This document shows positions 8,296-15,509 of a stretch of 64,000 nucleotides of DNA, piece after piece. Numbering within the stretch: the first letter of the stretch is position 1; each line of letters opens with the position of its first letter. The stretch lies in the NCBI GenBank assembly GCA_910578095.1, contig CAJTOZ010000013.1, positions 1 through 64,000 of the forward strand. The letters are read 5' to 3'. The notes under the pieces were generated by a model. The model was not told where the DNA came from. It searched no databases and saw only the letters and a list, made by a program, of their open reading frames with translations. A program made the position numbers and the translations under genes. The stretch is from an uncultured Muribaculaceae bacterium (GTDB lineage Bacteria; Bacteroidota; Bacteroidia; Bacteroidales; Muribaculaceae).

Positions 8296-8694
8296 TTAGT
8301 AAACGTAGCACAGAACTTCGCCGCCGATTTTCTTTTCGGCAGCAGCCTTGTTGGTCATCACACCCTGCGAAGTGCTGAGGATGGCGATGCCGAGGCCGTT
8401 GAGAACTCGGGGCATTTCCTTGTAGCCGGTGTACTGGCGCAGGCCCGGACGCGATACGCGCTTGAGGCCCTGGATAGCGTTGACACGGTCCACGGGATCG
8501 TATTTGAGGGCAATCTTGATGATGCCGGCGGGGGTTTCACCCTCTATAAACTTGTAGTTAAGAATATAGCCTTGTTCGAAGAGAATCTTGGTGATTTCCT
8601 TCTTCAAGTTTGAGGCAGGGACTTCAACCACACGGTGGTTGGCCTTGATAGCGTTCCTCAATCTTGTCAGATAGTCTGCTATAGGATCTGTCAT
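8296..8694 (-). CDS. rpsH: 30S ribosomal protein S8 (uS8)
   Basis: 132-aa primary 16S rRNA-binding protein and, in other bacteria, the spc-operon repressor. N-terminus MTDPIADYLTRLRNAIKANH and C-terminal GGEVLCYVY with the STSQGVMTNKAA segment are diagnostic. The 72-bp gap before it, after rpsN, contains a small perfect hairpin TTGGG/CCCAA (8716-8730), possibly a regulatory or processing element. Confidence 0.98.
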   Translation of the reverse strand: MTDPIADYLTRLRNAIKANHRVVEVPASNLKKEITKILFEQGYILNYKFIEGETPAGIIKIALKYDPVDRVNAIQGLKRVSRPGLRQYTGYKEMPRVLNGLGIAILSTSQGVMTNKAAAEKKIGGEVLCYVY

Positions 8695-8766
8695 TGTGTT
8701 GATTGTTTAAATTGATTGGGCTGTTCCCAACAATATTTAATACTCGGAGTTGTTAGCTCGGGAGAT

Positions 8767-9045
8767 TTACCAGCTGGCTTTCTTCACGCCGGGGATGAGA
8801 CCTGCGGAAGCCATTTCGCGGAACTGGATGCGGCTGAGGCCGAACTGGCGCATGTAGCCTTTGGGGCGTCCGGTGATGGAGCAGCGGTTGTGCATGCGCA
8901 CGCGCGATGCGTTCTTGGGCAGCAGCTGCAGGGCCTGATATGCCTCGTAGTCGCCCTGAGCCTTGAGTTCGGCCTTCTTGGCGGCATATTTGGCAACGAG
9001 CTTGGCGCGCTTGACCTCACGGGCCTTCATTGATTCTTTTGCCAT
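8767..9045 (-). CDS. rpsN: 30S ribosomal protein S14 (uS14), zinc-free form
   Basis: 92-aa protein of the small-subunit head. The C-terminal signature SITGRPKGYMRQFGLSRIQF is clear. The zinc-binding CxxC...CxxC of the short S14 form is absent, so this is the zinc-independent class, here with a slightly shortened middle. Together with the cysteine-poor L36 and S4, it points to a ribosome independent of zinc at these proteins. Confidence 0.97.
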   Translation of the reverse strand: MAKESMKAREVKRAKLVAKYAAKKAELKAQGDYEAYQALQLLPKNASRVRMHNRCSITGRPKGYMRQFGLSRIQFREMASAGLIPGVKKASW

Positions 9046-9054
9046 ATCTTCTGA

Positions 9055-9606
9055 TTACTGTTTTTTAGCATTCTTGAAGGGCAGGCCGAATTCCTTGAGA
9101 AGAGCGTAGCCTTCTTCGTCGGTGTTGGCGCTGGTCACAAAAGTGATGTTCATGCCCATGAGCTTGCTGATGGAGTCGATGTTGATTTCGGGGAAGATAA
9201 TCTGCTCCGTGATGCCGAGGGTATAGTTACCACGGCCGTCGAGCTTGCCTTCGATACCCTTGAAGTCGCGGATACGGGGAAGAGCTACGCGGATCAGACG
9301 CTCCAGGAATTCATACATGCGGTCGCGACGGAGGGTCACCATCACGCCAACAGGCATTTTTTTGCGGAGCTTGAAGTTCGAGATGTCCTTCTTAGAGAGG
9401 GTGGCAACGGCTTTCTGGCCGGTGATGGCTGTGAGCTCGTTAATGGCGGTCTCAATGATTTTTTTGTCCTGAGTGGCTTCGCCGAGACCCTGGTTGATGA
9501 CGATCTTCTTGAGCTTGGGCACCTGCATTACGGTGCTGTAGCCGAACTCTTTCTCAAGAGCGGGGACGATGCGCTCGGTATAGTCCTTTTTAAGAGTTGC
9601 AGTCAT
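9055..9606 (-). CDS. rplE: 50S ribosomal protein L5 (uL5)
   Basis: 183-aa 5S rRNA-binding protein. Conserved segments include VPKLKKIVINQGLGEA and the RRDRMYEFLERLIRVALPRI block. Its start overlaps the rplX stop by one base (TAATG), suggesting coupling. Length and place are normal. Confidence 0.98.
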   Translation of the reverse strand: MTATLKKDYTERIVPALEKEFGYSTVMQVPKLKKIVINQGLGEATQDKKIIETAINELTAITGQKAVATLSKKDISNFKLRKKMPVGVMVTLRRDRMYEFLERLIRVALPRIRDFKGIEGKLDGRGNYTLGITEQIIFPEINIDSISKLMGMNITFVTSANTDEEGYALLKEFGLPFKNAKKQ

Positions 9607-9920
9607 TACTTAATCTCCTCTCCTGATTTTTTGGAAAAACGAACGGTTTTGTCGCCTTCTTTGCGGAAACCTACGCGGGTGGGTTTGCCGCTCTTGGGGT
9701 CGATGAGGGCGAGATTGGAAATGTGGATGGGGGCTTCAACCTTCACGAGGCCACCCTGCGGGTGCTTTGCGCTGGGCTTGGTGGCTTTGGTCACGATGTT
9801 CACACCCTCGACGATGGCGCGCTGCTTGGCAGCCTGCACTTCGAGCACGCGGCCCTGCTGGCCTTTATCCTCGCCGGAGAGCACATAAACGGTATCGCCC
9901 TTTTTGATATGAAGTTTCAT
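9606..9920 (-). CDS. rplX: 50S ribosomal protein L24 (uL24)
   Basis: 104-aa assembly-initiator protein. The KOW motif is at GDTVYVLSGEDKGQQGRVLE near the N-terminus, and the family C-terminal KPTRVGFRKEGDKTVRF is present. Overlaps rplE by one base and follows rplN by 23 bp. Confidence 0.98.
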   Translation of the reverse strand: MKLHIKKGDTVYVLSGEDKGQQGRVLEVQAAKQRAIVEGVNIVTKATKPSAKHPQGGLVKVEAPIHISNLALIDPKSGKPTRVGFRKEGDKTVRFSKKSGEEIK

Positions 9921-9943
9921 TACTGTCTTTTATTAAGGGTTGA

Positions 9944-10312
9944 TTAGAGAACTTCCGGAGCGAGGGAAACGATTTTCATCTGGTTGGCGGCGCGGAGTTC
10001 GCGGGCAACCGGACCGAAGATACGGGTGCCGCGGAGCTCACCGGCGTTGTTGAGGAGCACGCAGGCGTTGTCGTCGAAACGGATATAGGAACCGTCGGGA
10101 CGGCGGATTTCTTTCTTAGTGCGGACGACTACGGCCTTGCTTACGGTGCCCTTCTTGACGTCGGAGCTGGGGATAACGCTCTTGACAGAGACAACGATGA
10201 TGTCGCCTACGGAAGCGTAGCGGCGACCGGTGCCACCGAGCACATGGATGCACAAGGCTTCCTTGGCTCCGCTGTTGTCGGCGACGGTCAGGCGGGTTTC
10301 AGTCTGTATCAT
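9944..10312 (-). CDS. rplN: 50S ribosomal protein L14 (uL14)
   Basis: 122-aa beta-barrel protein at the subunit interface, forming bridges with 16S rRNA and contacting L19. N-terminus MIQTETRLTVADNSGAKEA and the GTRIFGPVARELR motif are diagnostic. It lies 5 bp after rpsQ. Confidence 0.98.
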   Translation of the reverse strand: MIQTETRLTVADNSGAKEALCIHVLGGTGRRYASVGDIIVVSVKSVIPSSDVKKGTVSKAVVVRTKKEIRRPDGSYIRFDDNACVLLNNAGELRGTRIFGPVARELRAANQMKIVSLAPEVL

Positions 10313-10317
10313 GGTTA

Positions 10318-10575
10318 TTACTTAACTTTTTCTACGATTTCTACTAAGCGCCAGCGCTTGGTTTTGCTGAGAGGACGGGTTTCCATCAGGCGAACGGTGT
10401 CGCCAACGCTGCATTCGTTGTTTTCGTCGTGAGCGTGATACTTTTTCGACTTGTTCACGAATTTGCCGTAGATGGGGTGTTTCTCCTTCCACTTCACCAT
10501 GACGGTGATGGTCTTGTCGCCCTTGTTGCTGGACACCACACCGATGCGCTCTTTTCTGAGATTTCTCTTTTCCAT
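10318..10575 (-). CDS. rpsQ: 30S ribosomal protein S17 (uS17)
   Basis: 85-aa OB-fold protein that binds 16S rRNA early in assembly. MEKRNLRKERIGVVSSNKGD and the motif RLMETRPLSKTKRWRLVEIV are typical. Gap of 14 bp to rpmC. Confidence 0.98.
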   Translation of the reverse strand: MEKRNLRKERIGVVSSNKGDKTITVMVKWKEKHPIYGKFVNKSKKYHAHDENNECSVGDTVRLMETRPLSKTKRWRLVEIVEKVK

Positions 10576-10589
10576 AGTGGTTTGAGGGA

Positions 10590-10787
10590 TTATTTATTGT
10601 TGAGTTCGCGCTGGCGCAGCTCGGTTTTCACGCGGGCGATCATGCGGCGGTCGGCCGTGATCTTGGCGGGATTGTCGATAGGCGACACAGCGTGAGTGGC
10701 CTGCAGCTGAAGGTATTCAGCCTCCATCTGCGCGAGACGCTCGCGCAGATCGGCCGTGGTCATTTCTTTGATTTCTTCCTTTTTCAT
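10590..10787 (-). CDS. rpmC: 50S ribosomal protein L29 (uL29)
   Basis: 65-aa helical protein at the peptide-exit tunnel opening, near the trigger factor and SRP docking site. The helical hairpin includes LRERLAQMEAEYLQLQATHA and ends in an RQRELNNK helix. Normal size; 6 bp after rplP. Confidence 0.96.
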   Translation of the reverse strand: MKKEEIKEMTTADLRERLAQMEAEYLQLQATHAVSPIDNPAKITADRRMIARVKTELRQRELNNK

Positions 10788-10793
10788 GATGCG

Positions 10794-11225
10794 TTATACG
10801 TTTTGGGTGGGGTCGTAATCGCGACGCACCACGAATTTGGTGACAACGGGAAGTTTCTGTGCAGCCAGACGGAGTGCTTCCTTGGCGATGTCGTAGCTTA
10901 CGCCTTCCACTTCAATGATCATGCGACCGGGAGTAACGGGAGCCACGAAGCCTTCGGGCGAACCTTTACCTTTACCCATGCGGACTTCGGCAGGCTTCTT
11001 GGTGATGGGTTTGTCCGGGAAGATACGGATCCATATCTGGCCCTGACGCTGCATATAGCGGGTCACCGCGATACGGGCAGCCTCGATCTGACGGCCGGTA
11101 ATCCATTTGGCCTCCAGAGTCTTGATGCCGAAGGAGCCGAAAGCGAGCTCATTGCCTCGCTGGGCATTGCCCTTCATGCGGCCTTTTTGCGCGCGGCGGA
11201 ATTTGGTTTTCTTAGGTTGTAACAT
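10794..11225 (-). CDS. rplP: 50S ribosomal protein L16 (uL16)
   Basis: 143-aa protein next to the peptidyl-transferase centre that helps position A-site tRNA. N-terminus MLQPKKTKFRRAQKGRMKG and the segment IRIFPDKPITKKPAEVRMGK are diagnostic; the conserved arginine-rich loop targeted for hydroxylation in some bacteria lies in this region. Follows rpsC by 22 bp. Confidence 0.98.
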   Translation of the reverse strand: MLQPKKTKFRRAQKGRMKGNAQRGNELAFGSFGIKTLEAKWITGRQIEAARIAVTRYMQRQGQIWIRIFPDKPITKKPAEVRMGKGKGSPEGFVAPVTPGRMIIEVEGVSYDIAKEALRLAAQKLPVVTKFVVRRDYDPTQNV

Positions 11226-11247
11226 CTGTGATTGCTATTCTTGGAGG

Positions 11248-11979
11248 TTAACGATTGGTTTTGGCACGACGGAAGCCACCACGACGGGGAGCGCCGGCGC
11301 CATTGCCGCCACGGTTTTCCTTCTGCTGTGTGAACTGCGGAGCAAGATCGCGCTTGCCATAAACTTCGCCACGGCAGATCCATACCTTCACGCCTACGAC
11401 ACCCACTTTGGTGTGTGCTTCCACGAGAGCGTAGTCGATGTCGGCACGGAGAGTGTGAAGGGGAGTGCGGCCTTCCTTGAACATTTCGCTGCGGGCGATT
11501 TCGGCGCCGTTGAGACGGCCGCTCACCTGCACCTTGATGCCCTCGGCACCTGCGCGCATGCTGCTCTGGATAGCCATCTTGACGGCGCGGCGGTAGGCCA
11601 CTTTGCCTTCGATCTGGCGTGCGATGTTGGCAGCTACGATTTCGGCGTCGAGCTCGGGGCGCTTAACCTCGAATATGTTGATCTGTACGTCCTTGTCGGT
11701 GATTTTCTTGAGTTCCTCGCGGAGTTTCTCAACATCCTGGCCACCCTTGCCGATCACGAGACCGGGGCGCGATGTGCACACCGTGATGGTGATGAGCTTG
11801 AGGGTGCGCTCAATCACGATGCGGCTTACGCTGCACTTGGCCAGACGGACATTCAGATATTTGCGGAGCTTGTAGTCTTCCAGGATGTTCTCACCCTGCT
11901 TGCTGCCGTCGCTCCAGTTGGAGTCCCAGCCGCGGATGACACCCAGACGGTTGCTGATAGGATTTACTTTCTGTCCCAT
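11248..11979 (-). CDS. rpsC: 30S ribosomal protein S3 (uS3)
   Basis: 243-aa protein lining the mRNA entry site. The KH domain contains RPGLVIGKGGQDVEKL, and the C-terminal domain includes GVVGVKVWICRGEVYGKRDL. A glycine/arginine-rich tail (about the last 25 residues) extends past the core. Follows rplV by 5 bp. Confidence 0.98.
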   Translation of the reverse strand: MGQKVNPISNRLGVIRGWDSNWSDGSKQGENILEDYKLRKYLNVRLAKCSVSRIVIERTLKLITITVCTSRPGLVIGKGGQDVEKLREELKKITDKDVQINIFEVKRPELDAEIVAANIARQIEGKVAYRRAVKMAIQSSMRAGAEGIKVQVSGRLNGAEIARSEMFKEGRTPLHTLRADIDYALVEAHTKVGVVGVKVWICRGEVYGKRDLAPQFTQQKENRGGNGAGAPRRGGFRRAKTNR

Positions 11980-11984
11980 TTTTA

Positions 11985-12398
11985 TTAAGCCTCGTGATTG
12001 TTAGTGTTGTTGATAGTGTCCACGATAACGGTTACGTGGTTGGAGCGCTTGCGGATGCGGTAGCCGCGGCCCTGGGGCGCGGTGCGCAGACGCTTGAGCA
12101 TGGGAGCGGGGTTCACGAAAATTGTGCTGATGTAGAGCTCGCCGCTCTCAGCCTTCTTTTCGTTCTTCTCTTCCCAGTTTGCCACTGCAGAGCGCAGGAG
12201 TTTCTCAAGCCGTGCGGCAGCCTCCTTGTTGGAGAACTTGAGGATGCCAAGGGCGCGGAACACTTCCTTGCCGCGGATCATGTCGGCAACGAGGCGCATT
12301 TTGCGGGGCGAAGTAGGAACATTGGTGAGCTTTGCGAAAGCTACCGTTTTACGTTCCTGCTTCTTCTGATCGGCAGATATTCTTTTTCTTACACCCAT
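11985..12398 (-). CDS. rplV: 50S ribosomal protein L22 (uL22)
   Basis: 137-aa exit-tunnel protein whose beta-hairpin lines the constriction and is a site of macrolide-resistance mutations. Conserved: NVPTSPRKMRLVADMIRGK and APQGRGYRIRKRSNHVTV. The N-terminal 18 residues (MGVRKRISADQKKQERK) are a basic extension compared with the ~110-aa E. coli protein, as in other Bacteroidetes. Confidence 0.98.
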   Translation of the reverse strand: MGVRKRISADQKKQERKTVAFAKLTNVPTSPRKMRLVADMIRGKEVFRALGILKFSNKEAAARLEKLLRSAVANWEEKNEKKAESGELYISTIFVNPAPMLKRLRTAPQGRGYRIRKRSNHVTVIVDTINNTNNHEA

Positions 12399-12445
12399 TG
12401 TATGTGTTGCTTTTCTTTGTCAATGAAATTGATTAGCTTGGGCCC

Positions 12446-12715
12446 TTACTTCTTCTTGTTGCCTGCGTGGCCGCGGAAGTTGCGTGTGGGGGCGAATTCG
12501 CCAAGCTTGTGGCCCACCATGTTTTCGGTCACGTACACGGGGATGAACTTGTTTCCGTTGTGTACGGCGAAGGTGTGGCCGACGAACTCGGGGGCGATCA
12601 TGGATGCACGGCTCCAGGTCTTGATGACATTCTTCTTGCCGGAAGCATCCATATCGGCAACCTTCTTCTCAAGCTTCACGCTGATGAAGGGTCCTTTCTT
12701 TAATGAACGGCTCAT
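12446..12715 (-). CDS. rpsS: 30S ribosomal protein S19 (uS19)
   Basis: 89-aa head protein forming a complex with S13. Begins MSRSLKKGPFISVKLEKKV and carries FVGHTFAVHNGNKFIPVYV and GEFAPTRNFRGHAG near the end. Standard S10-operon place after rplB. Confidence 0.98.
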   Translation of the reverse strand: MSRSLKKGPFISVKLEKKVADMDASGKKNVIKTWSRASMIAPEFVGHTFAVHNGNKFIPVYVTENMVGHKLGEFAPTRNFRGHAGNKKK

Positions 12716-12733
12716 ATTTGCTATTTTATCAGA

Positions 12734-13561
12734 TTACTTTTTGCGACGTTCGATAATGTACTTCGAAGACTGCTTCTTCGGGGCGCGTGTCTTGAGACCC
12801 TTGCTGTAGAGACCCTTGCGCGAGCGGGGATGGCCACCGCTTGCACGGCCTTCACCACCACCCATGGGGTGATCGACAGGGTTCATGACTACGCCGCGGT
12901 TGCGGGGACGACGACCGAGCCAACGGCTGCGGCCTGCTTTGCCCGAACGCTCCAGCGAGTGCTCGCTGTTGCCCACCACGCCAATGGTTGCTTTGCAGGC
13001 GCAGAGGATCTTGCGGGTTTCGCCCGAAGGTAATTTGACGATAGCATAGTCGCCTTCGCGGCTCACGAGCTGCGCGAAGGTGCCGGCCGAGCGTGCCATG
13101 AAGGCACCCTGACCGGGACGCAATTCGATGTTGTGGATCACCGTGCCGACGGGTATTTTGCCCAGGGGAAGAGCGTTACCCACTTCGGGAGCTGCATCGG
13201 GGCCGCTCACCACGGTTGCGCCTACTTCCAAGCCGTTGGGTGCAATGATGTAGGCTTTGGCACCGTCTACATAGTACAGAAGAGCGATGCGGGCCGAACG
13301 GTTGGGATCGTACTCGATCGAGTGTACTACTGCGGGAACTCCGTCTTTGTTTCTCTTAAAGTCAATGAAGCGGTATTTGCGTTTGTGACCACCACCAAGG
13401 TAGCGAGTGGTGAGGTGGCCCTCGGCGTTACGACCGCCGGAGGCACGTTTACCGACTGTAAGAGATTTTTCCGGCGTGGTAGCAGTGATCGTACCTTTGA
13501 ACACGCCGATAACTTTGTGTCGCTGCCCAGGAGTTGTGGGCTTGAATTTTCTTACTGCCAT
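12734..13561 (-). CDS. rplB: 50S ribosomal protein L2 (uL2)
   Basis: 275-aa core protein required for subunit association and peptidyl transfer. The OB and SH3-like domains are followed by the signature MNPVDHPMGGGEGRASGGHP with the essential histidine. Length is standard. Follows rplW by 8 bp. Confidence 0.99.
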   Translation of the reverse strand: MAVRKFKPTTPGQRHKVIGVFKGTITATTPEKSLTVGKRASGGRNAEGHLTTRYLGGGHKRKYRFIDFKRNKDGVPAVVHSIEYDPNRSARIALLYYVDGAKAYIIAPNGLEVGATVVSGPDAAPEVGNALPLGKIPVGTVIHNIELRPGQGAFMARSAGTFAQLVSREGDYAIVKLPSGETRKILCACKATIGVVGNSEHSLERSGKAGRSRWLGRRPRNRGVVMNPVDHPMGGGEGRASGGHPRSRKGLYSKGLKTRAPKKQSSKYIIERRKK

Positions 13562-13569
13562 TTTATTTA

Positions 13570-13860
13570 TCAGATGTTGCTGTAAAAGTCGATGGTTTCG
13601 CCATCAGCGAGAGTGATGATGGCTTTTTTCCAGCGAGCGGTAGCACCGCGGAGCAGGCCGCTCTTGGTCCAGCGGCTCTTGTTCTTGCCGCGAACGACGG
13701 CGGTGTTGACACTCGCTACCTTCACCCCGTAAAGCTTCTCGACGAGATCCTTGATCTGGTATTTGTTTGCTTCGGGGGAAACACGGAAGGTGTAGCGATT
13801 GAGCTTATCCGTCAGACGGGTGGCCTTCTCGGTTACGATGGGTTTGATTTCGATTTCCAT
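13570..13860 (-). CDS. rplW: 50S ribosomal protein L23 (uL23)
   Basis: 96-aa exit-site protein that docks trigger factor and SRP. N-terminal IKPIVTEKATRLTDKLNRY and the RVSPEANKYQIKDLVEKLYG segment identify it. Follows rplD by 19 bp. Confidence 0.98.
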   Translation of the reverse strand: MEIEIKPIVTEKATRLTDKLNRYTFRVSPEANKYQIKDLVEKLYGVKVASVNTAVVRGKNKSRWTKSGLLRGATARWKKAIITLADGETIDFYSNI

Positions 13861-13879
13861 TTTCGGTTCCTCCAGGGGT

Positions 13880-14500
13880 TTACAGGTTGTTAATCACAGC
13901 AAGGCTACCCTCCGTCAGGATGATAGCATTGTTGTTCATGATTGCATACGTGTTGATGTCCGCGGCATTCATGAGACGAGTGTCGGGAACATTTCGAGCA
14001 GACAAAGATACAACATTATTTCGTTCTGCTAAAACGAGGAGCAGCTTTTTGCCGTCCACTTTAAGATTTTTAGCAAAATTTACGAAATTTTTAGTCTTCG
14101 GTGCTTCGAAAGTGAAGTCTTCAACCACGATGATCTCGTTGGCCTGGCACTTGAGGGTCAGAGCGGAACGACGGGCGAGCTGCTTCACCTTGCGGTTGAG
14201 CTTGAAGCGATAGTCGCGGGGACGGGGACCGAACACACGGCCACCGCCTACGAGTACGGGCGAGTTGATGTCGCCGATACGGCTGCCGCCGCCGCCTTTC
14301 TGCTTGTGGAGCTTGCGGGTGGAACCGCTCACTTCGCTGCGTTCCTTGCTCTTATGTGTGCCCTGGCGCTGATCTGCAAGGTACTGCTTGACATCGAGGT
14401 AGATGGCGTGTTCGTTGGCTTCTACTGCGAACACCTGATCGTTGAGGACTGCCTTGCGGCCGGTGTCCTGTCCTTCTTTATTGTAGATTGCAACTTCCAT
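13880..14500 (-). CDS. rplD: 50S ribosomal protein L4 (uL4)
   Basis: 206-aa protein with an extended loop into the exit tunnel. The chosen start gives MEVAIYNKEGQDTGRKAVLN, as in other Bacteroidetes L4; an ATG four codons upstream (14512) would overlap rplC by 11 bp and adds a non-conserved MRSK. The loop motif HKSKERSEVSGSTRKLHKQK is present. In E. coli L4 represses the S10 operon; nothing here shows that directly. Confidence 0.96.
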   Translation of the reverse strand: MEVAIYNKEGQDTGRKAVLNDQVFAVEANEHAIYLDVKQYLADQRQGTHKSKERSEVSGSTRKLHKQKGGGGSRIGDINSPVLVGGGRVFGPRPRDYRFKLNRKVKQLARRSALTLKCQANEIIVVEDFTFEAPKTKNFVNFAKNLKVDGKKLLLVLAERNNVVSLSARNVPDTRLMNAADINTYAIMNNNAIILTEGSLAVINNL

Positions 14501-14501
14501 T

Positions 14502-15119
14502 TTACTTCTCAATTAAAACGATGGAACCTTTGGCGCCGGGGATGGAGCCTTTAATCATGAGGATGTTGTGCTCGGCGATGACCTTTACCACCTGAAGGTT
14601 CTGCACGGTCACGCGCTGGTTGCCCATCTGGCCGGCCATGCGCATGCCTTTGAACACTTTTGCGGGGTACGAGCAGGCACCGATAGAACCGGGTGCGCGC
14701 AGACGGTTGTGCTGGCCGTGTGTGCTCTGGCCTACGCCGCCGAAACCATGGCGCTTAACAACGCCCTGGAAGCCTTTACCCTTGCTGGTGCCAACGATGT
14801 CGACAAAGTCGGCTTCGTTGAACATGTCAACAGTAAGGGTATCACCGGCTTTATACTCGCCGTCGAAACCTTTGAACTCGGCCAAGTGGCGCTTGGGAGC
14901 TACGCCGGCTTTTGCGAAGTGACCGAGCTCGGGCTTGGTGAGGTGCTTTTCTTTCTGCTCCTCAAAGCCGAGCTGGAGGGCGTTGTAGCCATCCTTTTCG
15001 GTGGTCTTCACCTGCGTAACAACACACGGGCCTACTTCGATAACAGTGCACGGTACGTTCTTACCGTCGGCACTGAAAACGGATGTCATTCCGATTTTCT
15101 TTCCAATTAATCCTGGCAT
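14502..15119 (-). CDS. rplC: 50S ribosomal protein L3 (uL3)
   Basis: 205-aa early-assembly protein with a long loop reaching the peptidyl-transferase centre. The loop signature GFGGVGQSTHGQHNRLRAPG, which in other bacteria carries a methylated glutamine, is intact. N-terminus MPGLIGKKIGMTSVF. A 61-bp gap separates it from rpsJ. Confidence 0.98.
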   Translation of the reverse strand: MPGLIGKKIGMTSVFSADGKNVPCTVIEVGPCVVTQVKTTEKDGYNALQLGFEEQKEKHLTKPELGHFAKAGVAPKRHLAEFKGFDGEYKAGDTLTVDMFNEADFVDIVGTSKGKGFQGVVKRHGFGGVGQSTHGQHNRLRAPGSIGACSYPAKVFKGMRMAGQMGNQRVTVQNLQVVKVIAEHNILMIKGSIPGAKGSIVLIEK

Positions 15120-15180
15120 TTCTGTGTTTGTTTAGGAGTGAATATCTTATTTTGTTGGTTGCTTGTATGAAGTCGGGGCA

Positions 15181-15486
15181 TCACACTTTGATCTCTACTT
15201 CAACGCCGCTGGGGAGTTCGAGCTTCATAAGAGCGTCGACTGTCTTGGCGGTGCTGTTGTAGATGTCGATGAGACGCTTGAACGACGAGAGCTGGAACTG
15301 CTCGCGGCTCTTCTTGTTGACGAAGGTCGAGCGGTTCACGGTGAAGATACGCTTGTGGGTGGGCAGGGGTATGGGGCCGCTGATCACTGCACCGGTAGCT
15401 TTCACGGTCTTGACGATCTTCTCGGCGCTCTTGTCGACGAGATTGTGATCGTAAGATTTGAGTTTGATGCGGATTTTCTGACTCAT
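15181..15486 (-). CDS. rpsJ: 30S ribosomal protein S10 (uS10)
   Basis: 101-aa head protein, which also acts with NusB in antitermination in E. coli. Begins MSQKIRIKLKSYDHNLVDKS and contains the GPIPLPTHKRIFTVNRS loop. It lies directly downstream of fusA (23 bp) with no tuf gene between, the Bacteroidetes arrangement. Confidence 0.98.
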   Translation of the reverse strand: MSQKIRIKLKSYDHNLVDKSAEKIVKTVKATGAVISGPIPLPTHKRIFTVNRSTFVNKKSREQFQLSSFKRLIDIYNSTAKTVDALMKLELPSGVEVEIKV

Positions 15487-15509
15487 ATTGTTGGTTTATT
15501 ATTATCGGA

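Noticed and set aside
14501..14512. Upstream start for rplD
   Set aside because: It would overlap rplC and add four non-conserved residues; the internal ATG gives the family N-terminus.
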